Shown piece by piece: positions 1 through 9,616 of a DNA stretch of 64,000 bases. The stretch comes from Pegoplata infirma. Taxonomy: Eukaryota; Arthropoda; Insecta; Diptera; Anthomyiidae. The position numbers were made by a program, and so were the translations under genes. Each line of letters begins with the position of its first letter. Positions within the stretch are counted from its first letter, which is position 1. The stretch lies in contig CAWUER010000520.1 of assembly GCA_963921195.1 (NCBI GenBank), forward strand, positions 1 through 64,000, read 5' to 3'. The notes under the pieces were generated by a model, which did not search any database, was not told the DNA's origin, and was given only the letters and a program-made list of their open reading frames with translations.

Positions 1-171
1 AAAATTTTAAAATAATTTTATAATTTTGTATTATAAAATTTTAAAAATATTACAATAATTTATCATTCAAATAAAATAAAAAACAGAATAAAAAAATATT
101 GCATATTTATTTTTTATAGCTGTTTAAAAAAATCACATAAGGCTGTTTTTTTTAAAACCCCCTTATGAAAC

Positions 172-339
172 TCATACCATAGTATCGCGATTAGTGCTTT
201 GGATTGTTGCAGACTCCATGAATTCTCTTACAAGTGTAAGAAGTCTGCTCTCTCCAAAACCCTTATCAAGGTCGTGAAGATGGACAAACTCATCCCACAA
301 TAGGATTCCAGTCCGGTCATAGGAGCAGCGGAAGTATTC
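172..339 (-). CDS. Candidate last coding exon of a host gene (unidentified)
   Basis: On the minus strand an open reading of 55 codons runs from an AG acceptor-like site (340-341, context TTGTTAG) to a TGA at 172-174. The peptide begins EYFRCSYDRTG, continues with LLWDEFVHLHDLDKG and ends TNRDTMV. It has balanced composition, unlike the Lys/Phe/Ile-rich noise of the surrounding AT-rich DNA, and its codons are not low-complexity. The first part loosely resembles an EF-hand (F-x3-D-x2-G-x-I/L-x3-E-F-x2-L), but the loop is too short to claim one. The last residues, DTMV, would fit a class I PDZ ligand. AATAAA-like sequence follows downstream near 100-115. I do not recognise the family. It could also be a fragment of an old mobile element. 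If real, the rest of the gene lies to the right (an intron full of transposons) or the exon is a relic. Confidence 0.35.
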   Translation of the reverse strand, partial: EYFRCSYDRTGILLWDEFVHLHDLDKGFGESRLLTLVREFMESATIQSTNRDTMV

Positions 340-851
340 CTAACAATTTAATTCGCTATTTAATTACCCTCAAAATTTTGTTTCGCCCGGCCCGCAGTTC
401 TAATCGGTATCACGATCTAAAATTTGCGTCCAAAGCGAAGTTCAGAGTTTGACAACCATACGTTTTCGGCAGAAATAATTTTGATTTTCTTTACATTTTC
501 GTGATCGTTGACCTAATAATAGTTATTCCACAAAAAATTGGACCACTAACCCCCCTCTTTCCTCTTATTTTTATTTTTAATCTCTAAACCGACTTAATGA
601 CCTTTATTTCACGTGATAACAAAAGGTATTTTTGTCCGTAAAATGCTTATTTATATTTTACAAACTTTCGGGGCTTACAGTGAGTAAGTGGATACAGTTA
701 GAGATTTTCTGAAAACTAGACTTTTGTTGCCTTAACTCTTCTCTACAATTTACCCTTTTGCTCATTTATCCTATCTTTTACCAGAACAAATATAATCGCC
801 AAAAACCCATTGGCAAGTACACTTGCCTGTGATCGTCAAAGGGTTAAAGAT
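340..851. other. Unassigned AT-rich sequence
   Basis: I see no convincing reading frame, terminal repeat or homology to other parts of the window here. If the exon at 172-339 is real, this would be the adjoining intron on the minus strand. Confidence 0.4.
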
Positions 852-1125
852 ATATCGCTCATTTACTTGTATAGTGTCATAACTCAAAATATTTGTTTTT
901 GCAGAAAACGCGTATAAAGTTTACACTTGAAACTGGGTTTCCATTGAAAAAGGCCGGTACATAGAAAATGTAAAAATGGCGGGCTCTCTTCCCAAACGGT
1001 GAGTTTAAAATATATTAAAACGGATTTTTGACACAATATAAAGCATGATAACGAATACATCTGTATCAATAACTCAAAAATTACATATTTTGAGTTATGA
1101 TACTATACAAGTAAATGAGCGATAT
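852..1125. mobile_element. Foldback MITE, ATATCGCTCATTT ends, copy 1
   Basis: The two ends are long inverted repeats of about 40 bp: the left reads ATATCGCTCATTTACTTG and continues through ATAGTGTCATAACTCAAAATA, and the right is its near-exact reverse complement. The ~190 bp centre has no coding potential. A related copy lies at 19192-19460. The ends can be read as flanked by TA, which would suit a Tc1/mariner-type MITE, but the palindromic ATAT end makes the boundary uncertain. Confidence 0.65.
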
Positions 1126-1429
1126 TTTTTACACAAACATTATTTTTGGGTAATTTTTTTTTCACCTAAAATTGTGGGAAAATTTTTATTTCAATAAAAA
1201 AAAAAAGATTGTCAAAATGAATTTCTTTTACCGATTTCAACTAAATCTAATTTTTAAATAAGGGTTTTTGCTGTAATCATTTTTACTTTGTGGAGGGTAT
1301 CAATTACGATTGCCAAACGTTAAATCCCGAAATCCCGAATCGGATTACTCATTTTATAGTTATATGAAATGAGATTGTATGGATTGGGAGCCTTAAAATT
1401 GAAATACCTTTTATATTCCCTATAGGGAA

Positions 1430-1800
1430 TTCTGGGAAAAACCACCAGCGGGGGAACATCAAATTGAGGGTACAACGATGGATCAAAGATGCAACAGGTA
1501 ACAGATGGTGAAGTCTACTGTAAGGAACTAGGAATGGAGTATAGTTAATGGCTACAGGACGGTTGTAATATTTTTCGGGCGGAACTGTTTGCAGTGTCAG
1601 AGGCAGCTAGACTCATGATGAGCCCGATCAACTGTGCTGGGTTCCGTGTCATCAAAATATTCCAGGATATGAAAAGCGGAGCTAGCCTGCTGTGGACTCA
1701 ATTCTACCTTTAAACCACAGTACATCAATTGTAGGTTCACCGGGGTGCATTTGATGTGTGTAAGTATTAGTGGCAGCAAATGGTGTAACTTTTGACGTTG
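1430..1800 (+). pseudogene. Non-LTR retrotransposon RNase H domain fragment, 5' part of split pseudogene
   Basis: The plus strand translates, with stops and small frameshifts, to a degraded RNase H-like region: the DG-containing start near 1480-1500, then VYCKELGMEYS, then FRAELFAVSEAARLM around 1575-1615, which matches the AEL.A..EA core of RNase H domains in I/LOA/R1-group LINEs. A weak IFQD match near 1655 suits the next catalytic segment. The natural continuation, the C-terminal zinc knuckle of the same kind of protein, is found at 7400-7675. The gene was therefore split by the large foldback element between about 1810 and 7120. Confidence 0.6.
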
Positions 1801-2045
1801 CATCCAAAACGTAAACAAAAACCATCAATACATACACAAAAGCTTACACGTTCAGTAGAGTGCACAGAATAAAAATTCTTTTTTTTTAACCCTGCTGTTA
1901 GGTTAGAAAAAACTTACGGATGTTAGGTTAGTGGACCATTTGGTCCATACTTAATATTCAAACAAAATAACAATTTAATATTATATTTTTATATATTTTG
2001 GATCATTTCTACCTAAATACGATTATTTTAAGCTTAACTCAACGT

Positions 2046-2567
2046 TAGAGATGGGTGCGTGAGTGAATTTTGGGTCACGCTCACGCAAGAAATGTTATAA
2101 TCGCTCATGAATCACTCACTCGATTTTTTTCTTTACTCACGCTCACTTACTACTCACGTCAGTAAATCTAAAATAAGTTACGATCATGCGTGACTCACGT
2201 GACTCATAATTACGCTCACCCCAATTCACGCAATATTCACTTACAAATACACAATTTTAAGGAAATTAAAAAAAAAAAATCATATATTAGCAGACCGTTA
2301 ATTTGAATTTTAACTGATTGCTTAACGAAAAATAAAAATAAAGCTATAAATAAAACTGAAAACAATACAAAAAAATTATATTGAATCACGCAAGAAAAAT
2401 GGCACTCACGCAAAAATTAGGCTCGATTTCTAATAACTCACACATAAAAGTTTTGGAATCACACTCACTCAAGCATGATTCTCGTAATTAACTAGACTTT
2501 CGCTCGAGCGTGAGTCACGCGTGATTCACGAGAACCACGCAAATCACGTTACCAGCACCCATCTTTA
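2046..2567. mobile_element. hAT-type MITE inside piggyBac, TAGAGATGGG ends
   Basis: Left end TAGAGATGGGTGCGTGAG and right end GCACCCATCTTTA are inverted repeats. Flanks are CTCAACGT (2038-2045) and CTCAACAC (2568-2575), a decayed 8-bp duplication (6/8), as expected for hAT. The interior is packed with short TCACGC/CTCACG/GTGAGT motifs in both orientations. The same insertion is present in the second piggyBac copy, and an independent copy with a perfect TSD lies at 35818-36374. Confidence 0.75.
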
Positions 2568-2689
2568 CTCAACACAGCTAATGTAAACATTTGTTGAAGG
2601 ATTCCCTTTTTTCATAATCTTTACTTTAGAGATTGTTTTGTATTACAATTCAACAAAAGGTACATATGATAGTTTTGTTTTTTCCTATA

Positions 2690-2822
2690 ATTTCTAATGA
2701 TTCATCTCATTTAGGTGGCGTGGATATTGCTGATCAAATGGTTGGTTCCTACAGCACGAAACGCGCAATAAATCGATGGCCTTACGTTACATTTGCAAAC
2801 ATACTTGATATCCCAGAAAAAC
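2690..2822 (+). pseudogene. piggyBac transposase fragment around third catalytic Asp
   Basis: The frame reads HLGGVDIADQMVGSYSTKR followed by a NRWPY-type motif. GGVDxxDQM with a following RWP is the conserved piggyBac block that carries the last catalytic aspartate (D447 region in the cabbage looper element). Only about 40 residues remain, the frame ends at a stop at 2825, and no N-terminal part is visible. It cannot be active. The near-identical remnant in the copy at 16910-17040 shows it was amplified as part of the non-autonomous element. Confidence 0.85.
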
Positions 2823-2831
2823 CTTAAACAT

Positions 2832-3192
2832 GGTAACGGTTATGTAATGCATTACCATGTAATGAATAGCCCAATACAAATTAAAAATGTGCATTAATTT
2901 TCGCCTACCGCTTACCATAGGCATTCACTATATTTATTTTTCATGCATTATGTAAAACTCATGCATTACTTTGAGTGACATCCCAAACAAAAAGAATCAA
3001 TCAAGTATAGGGTATTGTAAGGTTGCCTTATTCTAATTTTTGTTTGGGATAAGACTCAAAGTAGCGCATGAGTTTTACATAATGCGTGAAAAATACAAAA
3101 AAGTTATGCCTATGGTAAGCGATAGGGAAAAAAATGCAAATTTTTGTTTTTTTTTGCTATGCATTACATGGTAATGCATTACATGGCCGTCA
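2832..3192. repeat. Foldback with GTAATGCATTAC ends inside piggyBac
   Basis: GTAATGCATTACCATGTAATG on the left mirrors CATTACATGGTAATGCATTAC on the right; the arms continue with GCTTACCATAGGCAT / ATGCCTATGGTAAGC and CTCATGCATTACTTTGAGT / ACTCAAAGTAGCGCATGAG. The centre is near 3020. The same palindrome occurs in the second piggyBac copy (about 17038-17362). TAATGCATTA motifs also recur in element family E. Confidence 0.75.
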
Positions 3193-3719
3193 CCATTTTA
3201 AAAGTTTTGCAGGAATATCCGCTTTGAATGCGTTCATCCAATTTTCTAAAATCGACGTTTCATGGGCTCCGGCTATCGAATCGCAGGAGAAAATATACTA
3301 TGGACCAAATGGTCCCTTAACCTAAGATACGTAACTTTTTATTTTTCTCAGTCCTGGTTTAAGTCAGAACCTAGATTTTTTGTAAATAACATTGTTTTAT
3401 AAAAAGACCCCATGAGCAAAAAATATAAGCCAGTATATATCACCGTTCAAAAGTTACAAAGGTAACAATCCAAAAATTGGACCAAATGGGCTTAACCTAA
3501 CAGCAGGGTTAAGTCGTACCTCCTAAATTTGTTCTTTTTAATGAAAAAAAAATCGGTTTTTTTTGGGGATTCCTAAAATAATATCTTAAAGTCGCGCTTG
3601 CGGCTTTTTACGAAAATCTACGAATTTAAAATTTTTAAGTTACTTTAATTGTTTGAATGCTTTAAATTGGTGAAATAAAAAACAAAGTTATAAAAAACAA
3701 GAATTGTATGGGTAACACC

Positions 3720-4527
3720 CAGTGACGTATCCAGGAATTTGAAAACAGGGGGGCACGATTCCCAAATTTTTTTTTGTCATCGTCTACTAATATTTTTTAT
3801 TAAATACATCCATAATCTTTCCCCCTCCCCCCACCCCCCCCCCCCAACACGATTTCGTCTTTATTTATGTACAAAATGAATTGGAATATAAGATTTTTTT
3901 TATAAAATCTCAAAATCTTTGTACAGGAAAAATTTTTAAAATCTAAAAAATTTCTTTTAAAAAATTATAAATTTTTGTTGAAAATAATGTCTGACAAATT
4001 TTTAGATATTAATGTTTCTTTAGAAAAAACTTTTCAAAATCTGAGAAAAAATGTATCTTACAATGGAAGTCCAACATTGGTATGGGTTTAAAATTTTTTT
4101 TAAAGAATTTCCAAATTACTTAAAAATATTTGGTTTTGAATACCGAGTGGCAGTTTTGAATTTAAATATGGTGCCCAATTTTTTAAAAATATTACAGATT
4201 TGCTTAAAGTTCTTCATGCACGGGTCCTTGGAGTCTCTTAAGAAGAATTTGCAGTTGGATTTTTAAAATTCAAAATGACGGATCCAACATGGGGATTTTT
4301 TTTTTTTAATTACAGATTCAGTCAAGACTCTTTACGCACCGGTTTGTTAGGTTGGTAAATTAGAATCTGCCATTCGAAAATCTAACTTCAGATTCTTACT
4401 TAGCGACCGCAAAAGCTCGGGCATAAAAACTTTTGTTTAATGTATTTTTTGAATAAAATTAAAAAAAATGTTAAATCGAAAAGGGGGGGCACGTGCCCCC
4501 TGTGCCCACCCCCTGTATACGCCCATG
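3720..4527. mobile_element. hAT-like element, CAnGGCGTATnCAGG ends
   Basis: The left end CAGTGACGTATCCAGG and right end (reverse complement CATGGGCGTATACAGG) form imperfect inverted repeats, followed inside by G-rich tracts (GGGGGGCACG). Flanks GTAACACC and GTACCACC match at 7 of 8 positions, an 8-bp duplication typical of hAT. The 808 bp interior is AT-rich with no transposase. It lies between the arms of the large foldback. Confidence 0.7.
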
Positions 4528-4897
4528 GTACCACCTTAAAGGGTAAACATAGAGGGTAAGTATGTTTTAAAAAAATTTTTGGGCAGAAAAACTACTGGGG
4601 GTCGCTCATATGTACATTTGACTCGTCTAGAGGCACTCTTGGGAAAGCTATAGCGGTAGGAACATTTTTTTTATAAAAATGTTGTTTTCTTATGGAAGCC
4701 CTTATAGGAAATGGAGATAGGGCTTAGGTATGTTTGGAAAAAAAGTTTTTTTACTCTGGGGCAGTTGTGGGGTTTTTTGTGAACTCTTACACCCAACAAA
4801 AAAAACCCTACAACTGTCCAGGAGTCGCCTAAAAAGGGGTAAAATGTGAGACCGACAATTTTCAATCCCAAACATTTTTGCCAAACATACCTACGCC
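4528..4897. other. Interior of the large foldback element
   Basis: Non-coding segment between two hAT-like insertions. It contains the left half of an inner inverted match (GCTATAGCGGTAGGAAC near 4650 against CTCCTACCGCTTC near 6650). No gene is visible. Confidence 0.4.
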
Positions 4898-6455
4898 CAG
4901 GGGCGTATCCAGGATTTTATTTCGCAGGGGGCCCAATTTTTTTTTTTTTTTTAATTTACATATCTGCACATATTTTATAATTTTTCTCCCACCATCTTTT
5001 CCATACAATAAAATGTAAATGATTTTTCTCCCAAAAATTTAATTTTTTTTAAGATATGTATTTAAGACATTTTTGTATACAAAAAGTGTCAGATTCTAAG
5101 ACAGTTTTTCTATTGAAAAGTCGCAGATTTTCAGACATTTTTCCAATAGAAAAAGTCTCAGATTCTAAGACATTTTTCCTATAGAAAAGTATCAGGTTTT
5201 GAGACATTTTTCCTTAAGAAAAAGTCTCAGATTCTGAGATATTTTTTCTGTAAAAAAATTCTCAGATTCTGAGACATTTTTTCTATAGAAAAATTCTCAG
5301 ATTCTGAGACATTTTTTCTCTACAAAAATTCTCAGATTCTGAGACATTTTTTCTATAGAAAAATTCTGAGCCTCTGAGACATTCTCAGATATCGAGACAT
5401 TCTCAGATACCGAGACATTTTTCCTATAGAAAAATTCTAAGATTCTAATACATTCCTATACTTATAAAAAGTGTCAGATTCTGATATACTTTCCTTAAGA
5501 AAAACCATCAGGTTCTAAAGAAAAAGTATCAGATTCCCAAAAATGTTTCCTATTGAAAAAGTCTTATATAATTCTGAGGCGTTTTTTTTTCTAAAAAAAG
5601 CTTAGATTCTCAGACATTCTTCCTAAAGAAAAAATCTAAGATTCTGAGACATTTTTCCTACTGAAAAATTTTCAGATTCTGAGACATTTTTCCTATTGAA
5701 AAATTTTCAGATTCTGAGACATTTTTTCTAAAGAAAAATTTCAATTTCTTAGATATTTTCTATATAAAAAAATTCAGATTCTGAGACATTTTTCCTATTA
5801 AAAGCATTCCCAGATTCTGAGACATTTTTCGTGTAGAAAAATTCTCAGATTCTAAGGCCTTTGTCGTATAAAAAAATTTTCTTAGATTTTGAGACATTCG
5901 TTTTAGATTCTGAGATATTTTTTCTATAGAAAAATTCTCAGATTTTAAGACATTTTTCGTATAGAAAAATTCTCAGATTTTGAAACATTTTTCCTATGAA
6001 AAAAGAAATTTATACATTTTTCCTATAGAAAAATTCTCCGATTCTAAGACATTTTATAATAAAATAAGTTTTAGATAGCATAAGTGTCTGATTTTGAGAT
6101 ATTTTTTCAAAAAAAAAGTCCTCTGATTCTGAGATATTTTTATGTATTTAAAATAGTCTCAGATTCTGAGTAAAAGTCTAATTTTTTGAGCTTCAGTTTC
6201 TGAGACAATTTTCCATTAGAATTTTAAGTTGAAACGTTTTAAATTCTTAAAGAAACATTTTCAGATTTTGAGGAACTTTCTTGCAGAAAAATTTTGCAGA
6301 CTCGAAAAATTTTCCTTCAAAAAAATTTTCAGATTCTGAAATGGTTTTAAATTTTTTTTTAAGAAGTTCTTTTACATTTTACATAATATTTAATGCCAAA
6401 TACTGAAATTTGTGAAATCATTTCGGGGGGGGCCCGGGCCCCCGGGCTTTCATAC
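4898..6455. mobile_element. hAT-like element with CAGGGGCGTATCC left end, carrying a minisatellite
   Basis: The left end CAGGGGCGTATCCAGGATTTT is the same terminal type as the element at 3720-4527 and is followed by the same G-rich subterminal block. The right side ends in GGGCCCGGGCCCCCGGGC (6428-6447) but lacks the expected GGATACGCC terminus, so the right end appears deleted. Most of the interior is the 35-bp minisatellite listed separately. Right boundary and TSD are not established. Confidence 0.5.
5075..6345. repeat. ~35-bp minisatellite (TCTCAGATTCTGAGACATTTTT unit)
   Basis: About thirty degenerate tandem units of roughly 35 bp. Each has CTCAGATTCTGAGAC, itself a short palindrome, then an ATTTTTCCTATAGAAAAA spacer. 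Units vary by point changes and small indels. The same unit in opposite orientation makes up 39110-40140, and a short third patch is at 59300-59515, so it is a dispersed array, probably carried by a mobile element. Confidence 0.85.
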
Positions 6456-6860
6456 AAGGATTACACCGATAAAATTGCTCCTAGCTCTAACTATTTTAAG
6501 GTTGGCCTTGGAGGAGACAAATATATGACCGACCCCCAATAGTTTTTCAACCCTAACAATTTCAGAACTCACTTTCTATCTATCTTCAACCATTAACTTG
6601 ATCCCCATACAATGCTATCTATTTTTCAACTATTTGTTTTATTATATCCGCTCCTACCGCTTCAAGGGGGCCTCCTAGAGGGGTAAAAAGCAAGATCGAC
6701 TTTTACCCCCAAACATTTTTTTTGAATATACCAACAACCTATCTTCACCTGCTAAGGTTGAATCCAGGCAATATTTCAAGTTGTAATATAAATTTTTTTA
6801 AAGAATGGGATTTATCTCATTGAATGGGCAATATCTTATGGAATGGACCATACATATTTT
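6456..6860. other. Interior of the large foldback, right half
   Basis: Contains the mirror of the 4590-4670 segment (ACCGACCCCCAATAGTTTTTC against GAAAAACTACTGGGGGTCGC, and CTCCTACCGCTT). Non-coding. Confidence 0.4.
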
Positions 6861-7129
6861 TGCGTAAATCTCCTTTTTGATGATATTTTTATTTCACCAA
6901 TTTAAAGCATTTAAACAATTTAAATAATTTAAAAATCTTAAATTCGTAGATTTCCTTAAAAAAGCCTCAATCGCGACCTTAAGATATTACTTTAAAAATC
7001 CCCAAAAAAAATTTTTTTCATTAAAAGGAACAAATTTAGGGTGTAAGGCCTTAAAAAAAATATTTTTTTTCTGGACATTCGAACGTACAGGCACACATCC
7101 TAGTGATGATTTTACTGTACTAATAACCA

Positions 7130-7675
7130 TACCACCATATTGGAAAGTACGCAATTAGCACCATTGTTTTCATACTACTTTATACTGTGCTTCAAACGCA
7201 ATTATGACCAACGTGTATCCGGCCTGGATCCTATTTATATGGAAATCAGGAAGTATTTCGAACGCCAGATTCAAAATTGGAAAGCAATCACTACTGTATT
7301 CAAACGAAGGCTCTGTGGATCCGGGGCAGAAAAAAAGGTCAAAAAGCCTTCTTCATATGCATAAAGAAGATCTAAGAAAGTAGATAGGTTTAAATATAGG
7401 GCAAACTGAAATGTTATTTGATAATGTTGAAATTAATTAGAGATGACTTTTGCAGATGGTGTGGGAACGAATTGAAAAATTCATTCCATTATCTTTGTCA
7501 GTGCCCTGCACTATCTCGCACTCGATTTAATTGTATTGGCTCTTACTTCATTCAGATTATGGAACAACTTACACGGGAAGTATCTCAACCCCTCTTAACC
7601 AATTTGCCTGAAACTTCAAATTCGTGTCGAATTAAATATAATAAAGATAACTACGTATCAATATGGATATCGTAG
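7130..7675 (+). pseudogene. Non-LTR retrotransposon C-terminal fragment, 3' part of split pseudogene
   Basis: The frame around 7418-7560 reads DDFCRWCGNELKNSFHYLC then QCPALSRTRF, the CxxC-x7-H-x4-C knuckle followed by CPAL that ends ORF2 of RNase H-bearing LINEs. Upstream, 7290-7420 gives a degraded region that leads into it with frameshifts. It completes the RNase H fragment at 1430-1800 and lies in the same orientation. The gap is the foldback insertion. Confidence 0.65.
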
Positions 7676-7857
7676 GTCTATGTTTTCTCATAAATACCCC
7701 CCAAAATTTACAGATTTTCATAAAAAACATTTTTAGTTTTTTTTTTTTTAAATATCCTTTATGTATTTTTCGCCATTTCTTCGATATTCCAGAGCAAATA
7801 AAAATTTTTATAGAGAATGTATTACCAAGACCAACTACAAACATGTTAGGTCTATTC

Positions 7858-9616
7858 CAGCGGTTACCAACCTTTTTGGCTCGCGTACCACTAATTTTAA
7901 ATTTAATCAGCCGCGTACCCCTTAACGAGTTTTTTGTTTTTTCATTAAACACTTTTTATATAAATATGGTTAGAAATTTAAAACAAATTATATTGTAAAG
8001 TTTAATTAATTGTAAAACTTTTACTTTTATATCAGACTTAGGCTGGATTACTCAATGCTCCGTTATAAAATAACTCTCCGTTAAATTTAACTTTTTCATA
8101 CAAATTTTGACATAAGACTCCGTTAAATCGGCACTTAGCAGCTAACTTTTTATTGAGTAATCCGCCCTTAAAGTTTTTATAAAAACAAAAACACGAAAAT
8201 TCATAATTAATGAAAACTAAAAAAAAAGTTTATGATGACACTGTTGAATAAATTCATAGAAATTCGCATTCCCATGAATAAAATTACATCAAGCTAAAAA
8301 ATGTTGAACTCCTTATTCCAATATTGTCTTCTAAATTTTTCTATCACGTAAGATTTTTAAGATTTTTCGAATTTGAATATTGAAAATTGGTAATTTGGCA
8401 CTTTTTGGGTCTCCCCTGTAACGTATTCTTAAGTTGCTCACACAAAATAGAACTACATTTAGTATAAACGTGATTCCAATATAGATATAGACGTTTGAAA
8501 AAATCAAAATCAACTGTTACGCTTTTATATTCTTTATAAATCATTCTAAAATTTTCAAACGAGAATATCTCAAAAATGGAGCATGGTAGAAAATTTTGGA
8601 TTGCAGTTTCGGATTCAGAAGGTCCATTTTATGTAAAATCAAGTCCTATTTTGTTGCACTAACTTAAGAATACGTTAAATTTCAAAAAAATTAAAAAAAT
8701 ATATTTTTTCCAAAAACCCCGAACTAAAACCGCTTGAAGAGGACTAAAAGTACTCTCCGAAAAATTTTTGTATTTTTTTTTCCGTTATCAGCTTAAAAAC
8801 GCGCTCTGAGTTTTTGTTCCTTTAAGTTAAAAAACACACTTTTTACAAAAAAATTTCACTTTCATTTTTCTCAAAGTTAATCGTTAGACATTAAAAAAAT
8901 ATTGCTAAAAAATTAAAGTTCCTTAAAACCCTCGAATTTCAATTATTATTTGCACTTAAGTAATACAATTTTATAATTATTTAAATAAGTTTTTTATAAC
9001 CACGCCCACAAAAGGAGGCGAAACAAAACGACTTTTTTGTATATCCTGCATGACCTTAAACCTTTTTCGACATAAAATTGTTTTATTTGCTTACCAAAAA
9101 AAAAAATCCTGTAAAAAATTGAGTTTTTCAGAGGTTGGTTGAGTTCTTCAAGGGGGAGTTTTGTCCCCTGGTCCGATTTTGCCCTTTTACGAACTTAAAC
9201 TGCATATGACCTTGAGACATATTCGTGCCAAACGTCAGGAGTCTAGACATTCTATAAATATCTTAGAATCGATCACAGATTAATATATACACCTTCTGGG
9301 GTCTTAGTCCGATATTTCGACGCGTTACACACGGAATATCAAAGTGAGTATACCCCTGTGATTGGTGGGTATAAAAAGTACTGAAAGAAGTGGTCGAGAG
9401 AAACTATTAGTATTTCCGTACTCTATGGACTTCAACCAGCTCGAATTTTTATATGAGAACTTTCGCATTTTTTTTGGTGTAGCACATTGATATTATTTAA
9501 TGGTTTTACTAAACAAAAAAAAAAAATGCGAAAAAAATAATTAAAATTTCGCGTACCCCCGTGGGCAGTTTCGCGTACCCCCTAGTGGTACGCGTACCAT
9601 AGGTTGGTAACCGCTG
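7858..9616. mobile_element. hAT element, CAGCGGTTACCAACC ends, perfect 8-bp TSD
   Basis: Left end CAGCGGTTACCAACC and right end GGTTGGTAACCGCTG are perfect inverted repeats, flanked by GTCTATTC at 7850-7857 and 9617-9624. Subterminal CGCGTACC/GGTACGCG motifs repeat near both ends (7881, 7912, 9551, 9574, 9588). No transposase frame is visible in the 1759 bp, which includes a nested mini-me copy (8985-9395). Non-autonomous. Confidence 0.9.
8985..9395. mobile_element. mini-me-like element inside hAT
   Basis: It shares with other copies the block GGTTGGTTGAGTTCTTCAA, the GTCCGATTTTGCCC segment and the conserved core GGTCTTAGTCCGATATTTCG followed by GCGTTACACACGGAAT, and ends in GGTGGGTATAAAAA. 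The core and the usual GTCY tract identify the mini-me/DINE group of fly Helentron-associated repeats; the GTCY tract is lost in this copy. Confidence 0.65.

Larger units (their letters stand above)
1890..3508. mobile_element. Non-autonomous piggyBac element, copy 1 (complete ends)
   Basis: It starts CCCTGCTGTTAGGTTA and ends with the exact reverse complement, flanked on both sides by TTAA (1886-1889 and 3509-3512). TTAA targets and CCC-beginning inverted repeats are the hallmark of piggyBac. At 1619 bp it is shorter than an autonomous element (about 2.4 kb or more) and keeps only a short transposase remnant (2690-2815). It carries an internal hAT-type MITE (2046-2567) and an internal foldback (2832-3192). 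It sits inside the left arm of the large foldback. Confidence 0.9.
1810..7120. repeat. Large foldback (inverted-repeat) element, ~5.3 kb with nested insertions
   Basis: The segment 3513-3700 is repeated in inverted orientation at 6865-7050: both arms share AAATTTGTTC, the TGGGGATT tract, the TAATATCTTAA tract, AATCTACGAATTTAA and GCTTTAAATTGGTGAAATAAA. The match resumes left of the piggyBac insertion (1843-1889 against 7055-7095). A second inner match is GCGGTAGGAAC near 4650 with CTCCTACCGCTT near 6650. Length without the nested piggyBac and hAT elements would be near 3 kb. No transposase frame is visible, so the element class is unknown. Confidence 0.6.

Noticed and set aside
5075..6345. 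CRISPR-like regular array
   Set aside because: Units are contiguous, degenerate, without unique spacers, and the genome is a fly.
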